Assembly: GCA_025174535.1 (NCBI GenBank) | Contig: JALBUN010000003.1 | Location: 1,696,501-1,760,500, forward strand | DNA: 64,000 bases | From: Cantharellus purpuraceus | Taxonomy: Eukaryota; Basidiomycota; Agaricomycetes; Cantharellales; Hydnaceae | Reading direction: 5' to 3' | Shown: positions 11,258 to 22,801 of the stretch, one piece after another | How positions within the stretch are numbered: the first letter of the stretch is position 1 | How the letters are laid out: every line of letters begins with the position of its first letter | The notes under the pieces: model-generated | Database searches by the model: none | What the model was told of the DNA's origin: nothing | What the model saw: the letters and a program-made list of their open reading frames with translations, nothing else | Position numbers and translations under genes: made by a program

Positions 11258-14200
11258 CTAGGAGGAGGGTTTCAGCAAACTCAATACCTGCATTGCTAGA
11301 TCTTTTCTCTCCCGACGCAAAGAGGAGATATTTTCCTGCATCAGTTGAGCATCGCCTCCCCGTTCGCATTGTTGCTTTTCTTCATCAAATTTGTGAGAAA
11401 CCTGTTCGACTAGCCCGATTAAGGGTCCATTCATGTCGTCATATCGTTCCCTTGCATACGCAACGAGAGACGGCAGAACCTCGACATAGTTCTTAGGAAA
11501 ATGTTTCCATCCGGGCACGAACGCCCTTCCAAAGAATTTTATGCTGATTATGTGTTTCCAGGCTCGTAGAATAAGTGGCCAGCTCGGATACGCCTGGATT
11601 GCGGCAAAGGACGGGTGTTCTTCGCCCGATGCATTGATGATAGCAAAGATGTGTGCGACCCATACAGCATATTCATCGAATTCATCGTCTCCCTGGGTCG
11701 ACAGCGCGTCTGCCATCACTATACAGTTGTCGAAATGACCGTTTTGATGAAGCTGAGGCTGCCAAGTGGGTTCTTGGGAAAGGACACAGAGCAACCTGAG
11801 GTAGGGAATAATATGAGTAAAGTAGAAAAATGATATATCCTTGAATGGGTTGTCGTCAACCGGGGCCTGCTGCGTAGCATCCAGCAGTACTGCCGGAAGA
11901 AGTGCCTTAGAAAAGCGTTCTCGGACTGATTCGTCATCGCGACCCACTGAAACCAATGTTGCGGGCACTGAGCATGCCGCAAGCAGGATATGACTGCCTG
12001 GGATATTTTGACCCATGAAATGAATCGTCGTTTCAACATAGCGGCGTTTCTGATCCTGGGTACTTGGCGAGCCTCCCAGCCATGACAACAGCGTAAAAGT
12101 CCGCCTAATTACATCAATGTCTGTCTCTTCACAAATCCTTAGATGGAAATCCACCAGCAGGTCAAAGTGCGCAGGTTGACACGTCAACCAGCCCTTTGAG
12201 GGGTTGGGAATTGAATAACGGACAGTGAAATGAATCAAACTAGCGACACGTCGTATTCGGCCTTCATCCTCGCTCGGCGTGCCTGTCCCTTCTTCAAGAA
12301 AACGAAGACACAATTTGAAACACCACTCGGACAAGCGACGGTCAATGGGATGGCCAACATTTGGGACGTAGTCTTCAAGTAATGAGTGAAGCAGCTTCAA
12401 TGCAGTTTGACGCCACTCCTGCTGAGGTGGGACTGGAATATCATCAACAAGAATACCTAGCATGCGAGCCATCACAGACTTGCGAAGGGTTTCAATGACT
12501 TCACTGCAGAGATGTGAGTCATTACTCATGGATAGCAAGACGCTCTTACCTCTTGTCAAGCCTGGTCAGATACGACTGATTGATTTGTAGGCCAATCAGC
12601 ATGCCTGATAGTAGCAGGCAGTCTGCTACAAGACGGCTGGAGGATTCCGAGTCCAGACAGATTTCGATGAAATAAATCATAAACTCGTCAAAATATAAGC
12701 GCTTGTCACCACCCCTATGCAGGCGGTGCGTGAACATATGCGCCATCCACATGCGCTCAGATAATGGAAGGGAAGTAACATCTAGTGACGAGGGCACAGA
12801 GACTGTTGCACAGCCAACCAGGTCGAAGTCCTCATCTCTGTGTAGTTTGTAATAGCCGGGATGATCCGTGGAGAATACACTTCCGTTAAAGACGATATTG
12901 AGAGTTGGGTATTTGTTTCGTTCAGCATAGAAGTGGAGCATTGCTTTGAGGCACGCCACTGCCCGTGCTTGTGCGACGGGAAGAATCCGCCGAGTAGGAT
13001 CAAAGCACGCGTAGAAGTGGCTCTTTAATCGATCCAGCACCCCACTTATGTCGCCCTCTGTAGGCCACTCAATCTCCGGCACCATTCTTGCTGCAGCAGT
13101 GACAATGTCCGTGTCAGTAGAGATCCCAAGAATCCACTGCACGGCACTGGACTGTACAGCGAACGCTTGAGCTACCTCGATGGGCGATTCCAGGCAATCC
13201 AAATCCAACTTGTCTAAAACGGCTGTCTGTTCTTCAGTGACCTCTGCATCCGACTGTTCCTCTGACTCTTCAAAGCCTCTAGCCGCTTCTGGTCTATTTG
13301 TCAACAATCTGAATGTGTTCCTCACAGCGCCAGGGAGATGCGAGAGATACGCTACAGTGCGCATAATCGACTTGGTGATGATACGCTGCCCAGTTCCAAA
13401 GGCACCTTCCAAATAAATGAACACGCCATTGAGGATCCCTGCCCACGACTTCGGACGCTCCTCCCCCTTCTTTTGCACCGCCTGTCGAAAGGATTGAAGC
13501 ACGGTCGACACCGGTGTCTGCAACGGACAGTCTGGACATTTCAACGATGCTACCACAGTGAAGAAATAGAATATAACTCCAAACGACGTTGTCACCATGA
13601 TCACACTTGCAACCGTGTGTTGCCGGCTCCAGATATTTGCTGCGAGAGCGATACCAAAAAATAACAGTGACAGTTGAAGGAATATCGGCAAAGCGGCGAT
13701 GATCGTGCTGAAATGCCAAGTCTCTAGTCCGTCCAGCTTCCGCTGCCTCCGTTCGCAGCGTTCATGCAAGGCACCCCGTCCGAAACGTGTCGTCTTGAAG
13801 TGTCCCAGCCACTGCTTTCCCAACACCGCTCCAAATGCAGCCAAGAGACTTGTTGACAGGCTCGTGTATGCAAGCGTTTGGACCCATACCGTTGTAGAGC
13901 TCGGCCCTGTCCAGACGGGAAGGGCCGCCTCTTATGATAGGAACATGTCGTTGTCGATTTTATTGATCAGAATCTTCAGCAGGGAGTTCGTGGTGTCACT
14001 AGGGCTCGGATTCAGACTCGACTGCATATTCACGATGAAAGTGGAGCTGACGGCCGAGAACAGACCAGCCTGATGTATATGGTTGAGTTGAGTTCGACGC
14101 ACAAAATGCATCACGTACGAATATAAGAAGTACATCCAATTCACCGTTATGCCTATCCAGAAATTCATCGTCATGCTGTTTGGCTACGCGTTCATACGCG

Positions 14201-14441
14201 GACCAGAAACGGGAGGGCGCATCCTTTCCAGTGCGTGGAAAGAAATCTGAATCGTGCATTGTATTTAATACATCTTGGAGGGTGGCTTCTGACCTGGACG
14301 CCAACCGTCAGCATCCTATTTATATGGTAGATCAGGAACAGCGCGCAACACGTACTGAGGAGCTGGTTTGTTCTGGAACTCAGTAGTGGTAGGCTCAGCA
14401 GTGGTAGGTGAATTGTCCGATTGAACAGCCTGCTCGGGCAT
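11258..14441 (-). pseudogene. DUF6535 multi-pass membrane protein, interrupted by one in-frame stop
   Basis: Exons from ATG 14441 (MPEQAVQSDNSPTT) splice through QSEATLQDVLNTMHDSDFF and LDVLLIFAGLFSAVSSTF into the conserved core (TVWVQTLAYTSLSTSLLAAF, then GAVLGKQWLGHFK, RRQRKLDGLETWHF and two hydrophobic helices). A long helical, HEAT-like cytoplasmic region follows, with stop at 11258. This is the basidiomycete DUF6535 architecture: an N-terminal transmembrane module plus a large C-terminal region of unknown function. One codon breaks it. At 13932-13934 the frame reads TAA, between DNDMFLS and EAALPVW. All splice joins elsewhere are clean and I see no intron that removes the stop. It is therefore a recent pseudogene, an allele-level null, or an assembly error. 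A downstream start could give a protein lacking the first helices. Confidence 0.75.
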
Positions 14442-14910
14442 GATCAAGGACTTTGAGTGAGGGAGGATATGGGATGACTGGTAGATAGGACTGGTCACCG
14501 ACAAACGCCCAAGCCTCGTGTCCTCCTTCTCTGAATGTCGTCGACTCCTCCGCTCCCACGCATCAATGTGCCATGCATCCTCAACGTCACATAAAGGGTC
14601 TGGAAAGAAGCATATCCAAAAATTACACTGTAAATATATAATAGCACCTAGTAAGTACTTGGCAGAGGAAAACAAATGCAGTATGTGATTTCCTCAAGGG
14701 GGTTGAGGAGTTTAATAATACCCGTTTACCTCGCCAACCGTGGCAACAATGAAAATTATAAAAGTCTGCTATACTATTCCATGCACGGTTTCGTCGTCGT
14801 TTACATGGCAGGGACGATGGTGTCAATTATTAGACGGCCACCTATCTTTCCCTACCAGGGCATTATACTTTTTTAGCACTTGCACAAGCTCAGTGTTCTT
14901 GAGGAACCGT
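14442..14910. other. Intergenic region
   Basis: About 470 bp separate the SUZ12-like stop (14911) from the DUF6535 start. Small open frames here show no domain. It should hold the DUF6535 promoter and the SUZ12-like terminator. Confidence 0.4.
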
Positions 14911-17739
14911 CTAGACACCAGGACCTAGTTTATACACGCCAGAGTGTGAGTCTTTCTGAAAATGAAAGCCGTATGCTCTACTTGCCATGAGCCATGCACG
15001 TAGGGCCCCCCATCCCGCTGCCCGATGTATTACAAGCCAATACTCATCCACAAATGCCTCAACACCCGCGAGGTAATCCGCAATGAAAAACGGTCTGCAC
15101 AACGATCGTTCAACATGGAATCCCGGAGCCATCAATAAGATACCAAGCAACCATCATCTAACTCACCTATTTAACAAGATCCATCTCCCCCACAATGCAC
15201 ACAACACCTTATCCTCGTCAAGCACATCTACCAGTTCAAACGTCTCTTCCTCCTTATCGAGCACAAACCAAGTTTGACGACCAAACCCTTCAAGTGGGAG
15301 AGCAGACAAGTGATCGTAAAGATGTGGTCCCGTGGGGCGATAGGTCGTCGGCTGGACATTAAACAATGGATCTTCCGGGTTAGATATGATAGGGTAAGCT
15401 GCTCCATGAGGATCAGATGGTGGAGGTGGAGTGGGAGGCCTGGATCTGGGAGACGCGGGAGGCAGCACTTGGCGCGAGGATGAGGGGCACGGTGGGGTCA
15501 TAGTCGTAGGCGAGGCCACGTCAACCTCAGCTGGCTCTAGTACGACCTCGAGGGATCCTCGGTGCGGTGACCGATCCATCTCCTTGGAAGCCATGACTTT
15601 CTGAGAAGGAGTGGACGTAAGAGGAGAATGGCCGGATGGTACGAGTGATTTGAGAAGACTGCGATCACGTTCTTCGAGAGGTGCCAGTTCTGCTCCATGA
15701 TTGGGCATAACACTTTGCACCGGCACTTCATCGATGATGTCTGCATGGGTCGACTTGTCGCTGCTTGCAGAACCAACCGGCAAAGATGGTCTGAGGTAGC
15801 ATCAGCAACACTGCCGTGCATCCGCTGATGCCAGTCAAGTACTCACTGCCTATGTTCATTTATGCGTACCGAAAGCCTGATTTCACCCTCATTGAAAGTA
15901 AACTCACACTCAATCTCCTCATGATCCCATCTAATGTGCCTTCTCAAATCGTTCCAGCTAGAAAACACACCAAAAGTGGAGCACACGGGACATTCTGGTT
16001 TTGGATGCAGAGCCTCATAAGTATGCAAGACACCCAAAGGAGAGGTATATTCGTATATCAACAGCGCATGAGAAGAGGCGACGGATCCAGTGTCTGCCTC
16101 TGACTTGGACCGCTTATCAAGGTCTCGACACCACGCCCGAAAGCCGGAACGTACGTTGCGAAGGAGAAAAGGAAGACGTTTATTGTCGTAGAAGAATAAG
16201 GGGTATTCGAAGAAGGGTCCGAAAGCATCGATAAGAGGTTGGGGTGGCGGCACTGCATCCGCGGTATCTGACAAAGGGGAAGAGGTTGTTGAGCGAAGTG
16301 GGACCAGTGTCATAGCAGCGGTTTCTAGATGCTCGGAATCTGCACTGGACCCCGCAATTGACATGTGTGATGTAACGCTTCGGTGAGCGGGGGTGGAGTG
16401 CTTCGAGGTGGGGTGTACTATGCGGTTAGCCATGCTTGGACTTGGGGTCATGCCTTCTTCATGGTGCGTACCGGCGTCATCCCTGGTGTCTGCTTGAGCC
16501 TCTTGAGATTCGGTCTTTATAATGTGCTGCGACTGTAAAGGGGACCGCTGCATGGTGCGTTGACTGTGGGGCCCAGTGCCAGGCTGACCACTAGGAGTAG
16601 TCACTCTTGCATCGGAACGAGAACGCTGACGTGGTGTTCCACGGGGCGACAGCGACACGACATGGGCATCCACATTAGCCACATGGTCGGCGTGCAACCG
16701 GCCTCTTACACGGAGCTCGGTGGACGGTGCTGAGATGACACTCGATTCAGACGACGAGGAGACAGAACTGTCGTGAGAACCATCCTCTGCAGGACTGGCG
16801 GACGCCACCACGTGTGAGGATAAGGCAGGGGACGTGTCCCTCGACACCGACTTTTGCGAGGTCTTTGTGGCAAACTGCGGCCTGGCAGAACCGGGCGTGG
16901 TCTTCAACGCCTTGCTCACTTTAGACGCACTCTTTCGTGCTACTTGGGGTTGGTATCGCATAGGTGCTGATGCTGTCACGGGCCGCCGTTTGCTCGACTC
17001 GATTGCAGAGGCACTTGCCCCCTTTTCGCGCAAACCTGCCTCCGGTTGGTGTGGAGACACTGTGCTTGATTTGCGTGCAGTGTTAAGGCTCGCAGCTACG
17101 GCTATTCTTCCTGGACGATGATGATTTGTCGGGGTGACCAGTCGCACAGGACCTGTAGAGAGGCGGTGCGCAGGATATTGGTTCGCATAGGAGCCAGGTG
17201 AAGCCTGCGGTGCTTCTGCTGCTTTGTGTATCGATTTACCGGCTGCATGGGCGATGGTTACCAAAATGATGGGTTATTAAACACGAGTGTGAAGTGGAAC
17301 TGGATCTTACCGTTTGAACCCCTGGGTCGTCTCCGTGGTGAAGTTAGAGCACTCGGCGAATCAATTGACTGGGAGCATAAGGATAATTCTAGGAGAGTAT
17401 AATATCATACTTGAAATAACATACTTGCGAAGAGGTAGGATGCTGCCCCATTTCCACTACTGTAGGAGAATGTGGACTGTGGCGTCGCTTGTGTCCTCTG
17501 GGAAAGGATTCCAATTGATGAACGTCCATATCATCATCCTCGTCATCATTCTGAGGACAAAGCCGGTTGATCTGTGGCCAGAGGGCATGATACTCAGAGA
17601 GGGAGCTTGCCTTTTGTGATGTTTTGTGACGGAAATTTGCGGTGGCCACTGCTGTGGGCGACTTGTGAACAGAGTCCGCCTCTGATTCACCCCATACCAG
17701 CCGCTCGTGACCCTCGACGGTGCCTCTGCGACGACGCAT
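14911..17739 (-). CDS. SUZ12-like Polycomb PRC2 subunit (zinc finger plus VEFS box)
   Basis: Five exons join in phase, starting at ATG 17739, and give a protein of roughly 870 residues. The first half is disordered, rich in Ser, Pro and basic residues. A single zinc finger follows (CPVCSTFGVFSSWNDLRRH, ending H-x4-H), then EGEIRLSVRINEH. This aligns by eye with the SUZ12 finger (C-P-x-C ... H-x4-H) and its following ...DVSINE strand. The C-terminal exons have TGPHLYDHLSALPLE, ELVDVLDEDKVLCALWGRWI and FFIADYLAGVEAFVDEYW, which match the VEFS-box landmarks of SUZ12 (HxRxYFHSxTxxPL, FxDVxxxEKxxMxLWN, FIADxxxxxxxxxFVxxY). SUZ12 is the scaffold of PRC2, which carries out H3K27 methylation in the nucleus. 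The N-terminal WDB1 and C2 regions of animal SUZ12 are not recognisable. The stop is at 14911. Confidence 0.78.
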
Positions 17740-18646
17740 CAAGCCTGGGTGTTAGAACCTGAGATGCCCAAATGACAGCTTTGGGGAGACTTTCATTGGG
17801 AGCAAACGCCAAAACACAGCCGAGTGGAGAGACGACATGTTAGGCGCCTTAGCTCATCCTTCCGCCTTAGAGTTGCCGACCATGGGCTAGTTGAGGCTTG
17901 AGAGCCGATCAACGTACCCTTTGCCTCTGCCGAAAGATAAAAACATGTCCCCTTCTCAACTATTAAACGCAATAGAAAGATTTTGTTTACAGCCCATACT
18001 ATAGCTTTGTATGTTTCGAAATTAGCAGGCTTGCTTAGGCACTGGTGCCTTGCCTCTAGACCGTCATCTTGGTGGTCATTCTTCCCCTCGGATATTGCAA
18101 TTGGGATCCTGGTCCGATTGTGATCCTGAACAACGCAAAATCAGGTATTGCTCTGGTGGTCGTGACTTGCCCTTGACTGCCGCTGTTTACGGTTTGATGT
18201 AGAGTGTATTGAGGAGATACTATGACATTACTAAGTGGCCAAAAAGCATCGATGAAGATATGATTTTACAATGAGACTCCTAGAGAGGAGGTTGAGAGGC
18301 TGTAATCAAGGCGCCGAAAGAGAAGTGGCGTTAGATACATCATTCATCGCTGGTTGTGTTTAAAAGACCATTGACCGATTCAAAGGTTCTTGTGGCACTG
18401 GCTACTAATTCGAGCCCCTCGTCAGACGGAGGGACGTCCTCACAACAGCGCTCGTTCATTTTCATCTTTGTAGCCGACTTCTACCCTCCAAGTGAGGCCA
18501 GGCTTCCCACTTTCTCTGCTTCCGCCCTTCTGCATCATTTTATTATCTTGAGTCCACGCGAAAAGATACGGCCGAAGGTCTTTCGTCCACACTGGCGAAA
18601 TTATTCTTGCGACCTTCCTATTCCGCCAGATACATGCAAGGAGCTA
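17740..18646. other. Intergenic region
   Basis: About 900 bp upstream of the SUZ12-like gene. The frame at 18356-18649 (97 codons) has no recognisable domain or plausible start context. The region probably holds the SUZ12-like promoter. Confidence 0.4.
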
Positions 18647-19920
18647 TGATGTGCTTGCAGTTGGGCTTGATGGAGAGTATTCGGGTTCGTCAACTATCAT
18701 TCTAAGATTTCGTGGAGATTATTTTTGAATTAGTCCACGAATGTACACCGGATATCAATGGTCGCGCACTTGAGATTTCGTGGAGATGAATTCGTGAGAA
18801 TTTTAGTCCACGCATTCGTTCCTCAATTATACTCCGCCGACCAAACCATGACAAATTGATGACTCTGGTCAACGTCTGACACCAGCTTTGTTGTTGTGTG
18901 GATTCCCACATCAGTTGACACGGTACACAGAACCATCCGTACAAGATCCCTACGCTCCAGAGTGCAGGTGGCCCTTAGGGCACATCCTAGCTGTTGGAAT
19001 AACTTCCCATCGTTGGATGAGACGTTGATCCATGAGCTAGGATGTACTGTGGAGGAGGTTATCCGCATGGAGGGATCCCTACACACCACAGAACGGTCTT
19101 CACAGACTGCTTTACCAAGGCAGCTTTACCAACGCGTGTCCAAGTAGGTCTTTTCATGTCCCCAGGACTTGCCGCAGCTCCAAGATAACCTCATGATGTA
19201 CTTGCAGTTGGGCTTGAGGGGTGAGTATTCGGTTTCTTCGACTATCATGTTAGGGATTCTAGGATTCGTGGAGACGGAATGTACACCGGATATCTCTAGG
19301 ACGTCGTGGAGATGATTCGTGAGAATTTTAGACCGCGCATCCCATTCCTCGTTTATACTCTGCCGACCAAAACCATGACAAATTGATGACTCGAGGCCGC
19401 GTCAAACGTCCGACGCCACACATCAGTTGACACGCTACAAAGAACCATCTACAGAAGATCCCTATGCTCCAGAGTGCAAGTGGCCCTTCAAGGCACATCC
19501 TAGCTGTTAAAATAACTTCCCATCGTTGGATGAGACGTTGATCCATGAGCTAGGACGTGTCACAAAGGACCATCTGCACAAGATGTCCCTATGCTCCAGA
19601 GTGCAGGTGGCCCTTCAAGGCACATCCTAGCCATCGTTGGATGAGACGTTAATCCATGAGCTAGGACGTGCTACAAAGGACCATCTGCACAGGATATCCC
19701 TATACTCCAGAGTGCAGACAACCCTTCACGGCACATCCTAGCTCTGCGATGAATGAATTGTCGTTGGATGAACCGTTTGATCCATGAGCTAGGATATGCC
19801 ATGGAGGGCTTGCCTGCGTGGGGGAATCCCTACCACCCCAGAACGGTCTTCACGGACACAGACTGCTTTACCAAAGGGCAGCTTACTAACGTGCGTGTGT
19901 CCAGGCAGGTCTTTTTCTAT
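18647..19920. repeat. Diverged tandem duplication with an internal triplication
   Basis: Unit 1 (about 18647-19150) and unit 2 (about 19193-19920) share blocks in the same order: CTTGCAGTTGGGCTTGA (18654 and 19201), a TCGTGGAGATGA-TTCGTGAGAA block, CATGACAAATTGATGACT, TCCAGAGTGCAGGTGGCCC, TTGGATGAGACGTTGATCC and finally CAGAACGGTCTTCAC. Within unit 2 the TCCAGAGTGCA ... CCATGAGCTAGGA segment occurs three times (starting about 19467, 19594 and 19706). Units differ by substitutions and deletions, so the duplication is old. No open frame spans the copies. Confidence 0.75.
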
Positions 19921-20657
19921 CTTCAAGATAATGCCCACACCCTCTCACGCATGCTATTAATCGGACCCCATCGATTCTTGCGGTCCCGTCTGTGCCGCCA
20001 CGCGTATAGTCCCCGACGACGATCTCGTTTTTTTCACATGAACACTATCTGTCATTGGGAAGCACACCGGGGCAGTCTGGTGACCCAAATCAAAGCAGCC
20101 CAAATGGCCCGTGTCATGTTAATTTACTATACATATATATATATATATAGATCGGGCAAGCCGAGTGGCGTCCCTGTATACACTTTACCATGCAAGCTTG
20201 TCTCACGACGGACTCTGTAGCATTTTGATCTGCCGTCTGCCGGAGGGAGACTCGAGTTTCACGCTATCCGACCCTTTGTGATCTATTTTGCAGCTTCAGA
20301 GTATAATAGCATTCAATTGCACGTCAATCATTCAAGTGCAATATTGACAGGCATGTGACACGGCGGGATCTTTCAACAAGTGGATGATCGAGGAGCTTCA
20401 TGCTTCAACGGCACGCGGTCATCCTCACAGAAAGGAGAAAAAGGTGCCGATTCCATACACACTGTGGAATTACGGACATCGATCGCCAGCCGAATGATTG
20501 AAAGACATTTCCATTGCATTTATGTCTCGCCAAACTGCAAATGTCAGAGAAGGCGTGGGGACGTTTCTCTTTGCTGTCACCAGAGACTCACAGCGCGCAC
20601 CGCTGTGGATGATTTTCCACGTTGGGGGTGGTTTGTTGTGAGTTTTTGTGTCTTTGA
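19921..20657. other. Intergenic region with an AT microsatellite
   Basis: About 740 bp contain no supported gene. A TATACATATATATATATATA run lies at about 20129-20149. The downstream half is presumably the promoter and leader of the DUF6534 gene at 20658. Confidence 0.4.
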
Positions 20658-22199
20658 ATGTCTGAACGGGATATTCGCCTGGGGGTTGTGGAGGTTGGGA
20701 TTCTGCTGGCGACGGTTCTCTATGGCATCGTGACGTTGCAGGCGTTTTTCTACATGGGGCGAAGCTCCTCCAAAGACTCGCTGTGGTTGCGCATACTTGT
20801 CAGTCGATATACCCCCACTCTTTCTTCTGAAAAACTCGATACTCACGCCAACTGTGATGCATGAGGCCGGGACTCTGTGGTACGTCTTGCACGAGGCACG
20901 CCGAGGGGTTCGTTGTCTTATTTGCCCAGGATCATCGAGACGGTGCACACAATTTGCATCTGGGCCCTTCTCTACTTTTGGACCGTCACACGGTCCGGAC
21001 GGCCTGAGGGACTGAACGAGGTGGCATGGCCTCTCGTGTCGAGTCTGCTCGCGTCCCCCATCATAGGCTCCCTAGTACAGGTACGTGTCAATCGCCTTTT
21101 AATATCCGCGCGAGTCCGGAATACTCACAGCGAACGCGCCCGTGGGCTTACCCACAACAAAAGTCTTTCTTCGCCTACCGCATACGCATGTTCACAGGAC
21201 GGCTGTGTTTCCCCATCCTGATCTGGTCCGGCGCCGTCGCGCGTTTATCGCTGGGCCTCTTCCGCGCCGTGGCTCTGGTGCGCGCGCCGACGCTGGGGGC
21301 GTTCGTCGTCAAGTATAGATGGCTCTTGACGGCGTGCTTGGCGCTGAACGCCGCCATTGATTTTTGCAACACGTTTGTGCTGTGTACGTGCCTGCTGCGT
21401 AGTCGGCCGATTCATGTAGGGTGAGCCGTGTTTGTTTTTGCTTGTATTGTGGTGTGGCGGCGATTGAGTGGGGAGGGGTGGATTTTAGGACGCGGAGGAT
21501 GATGGATCGGCTGTTGTTGTATACCGTCGGTGAGTCTATGGCGTGTCGGGCATCATGCATGTGCCTTGCTCACGGCGACGGTGCGCTTCTAAGAGATTGG
21601 TTCCCTTACCTGGTACTTTTCGCCTTCTTTGAGACCTGTGCATAGCATGACGCCTGATGCAGTATGTTTGCTGTGGCTATAGCCATTTGTATCAATATAC
21701 GTGAGTTGTTATTGTCGTAAGGAATTAAGACTGACGTGGGGGGAGGTGTAGGGCCCCACCATAATCGTACGAGTTGGTCTTTTTTGCTCTAAGCGTCGTT
21801 TGACATTTGCGTTACCAGTCGCGTATCTGTCCTTGCTCGCAATCTATCCAAAACGTATGTACAGAGCTCATGATGACATTGAATGCTCACCATGCCAATG
21901 CTGCCGCTGCTGCTAGTTTTTTCAAACTCGTTCTTTACAACGTACGTCCGTGCATCACATCATTAACGAACACGGCTTCATATTCGCTCCCCAAAAGTCT
22001 TAATACCCGCGAGAGGCTGCGCGATACCGCGAGGGTGCCGGATGAATCGATAAGCCACGGCAGGCTGGATATTCCCTTTAGGGCGCAGCCGTTGGACGTG
22101 GAGATGGAGGTCGCGGAGACCTCGTGGGGGTCGCTGATCTCGGATGCCCCACGTTCGCAGCTGACGACGCCAAAGGGCGCGAGTGCCCGCCCTCTGTAG
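20658..22199 (+). CDS. DUF6534 seven-helix integral membrane protein
   Basis: The start is MSERDIRLGVVEVGILLATV at 20658. At least seven introns are needed, and each join restores family sequence: LYGIVTLQAFFYMGR, AGTLWIIETVHTICIWALLY, LASPIIGSLVQ, SFFAYRIRMFTGRLCFPILI, GAFVVKYRWLLTACLALNA, GTRRMMDRLLLYTVEIGSLT, CMFAVAIAICINI, AIYPKLFSNSFFTTLNTRER. The last block (SNS-F-x-x-LN-x-R-x-x-LR) is the hallmark end of DUF6534 proteins. After it comes a cytoplasmic tail of about 60 polar residues, stopping at 22199. The family has seven predicted helices and is greatly expanded in Agaricomycetes; no function is established. Several exons are tiny (about 14 to 50 nt), so automated prediction probably fragments this gene. 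Boundaries of the middle exons are hand inferred. Confidence 0.78.
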
Positions 22200-22801
22200 T
22201 TGGCAGGGGAGGGGTCACTATGAGTGTGATAATGACGTTTGAGGCATTCTATTCTATTATCAATTTTGGGTATGCAAAGTGCCTATACCTGTGCCTGGAG
22301 AGGGGGGGTGTCTGCACGATGGACTACTGATATTTACTTGGGCTTTTGCATGTATTTGCGTTGCTTGTGCTGTTCTAGGATGCAATAGAGCCTGGCGTAC
22401 GTGACACCAATTGCCTAGCATATGTATGGGCTCTCGAGTGTGATGACGGTGGCCATGTTGCAACCCCTCGCTTCCATTCTCCACACACGAACGTGGCTCG
22501 GCGTGTTGTGATCTTGACCACGGACCTATGATGGGTGTTCATATCGATGTGAAGTGAGGGGGGTGCGGATGAGGCGAGGCCGTCGTCGTAGGACTGGAAA
22601 CGAAACACACTTGGAAGGGTCTGTAGCTCTGCGTAGATTGAACGGCGGTTATGTCGACATTGTCTTCCACTGCGATGACACGCGATGGTGAAAACATTGA
22701 AGGCAATGTGTAGCTCACATTCTCTATTGTGAAGAGTGTCCAGCCAAAACGTCTTAGCGTGAGGCGTGACAAGACGTGACAGCACGCACCTGGACGCTGA
22801 G
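22200..22801. other. Intergenic region
   Basis: About 600 bp between the DUF6534 stop and the RMD1-family start. The minus-strand frames here (22375-22895) overlap the next gene and have no domain. I see only promoter-type sequence. Confidence 0.4.

Noticed and set aside
11615..11833. Plus-strand frames within 11293-14073
   Set aside because: Shadows of the DUF6535 gene on the minus strand.
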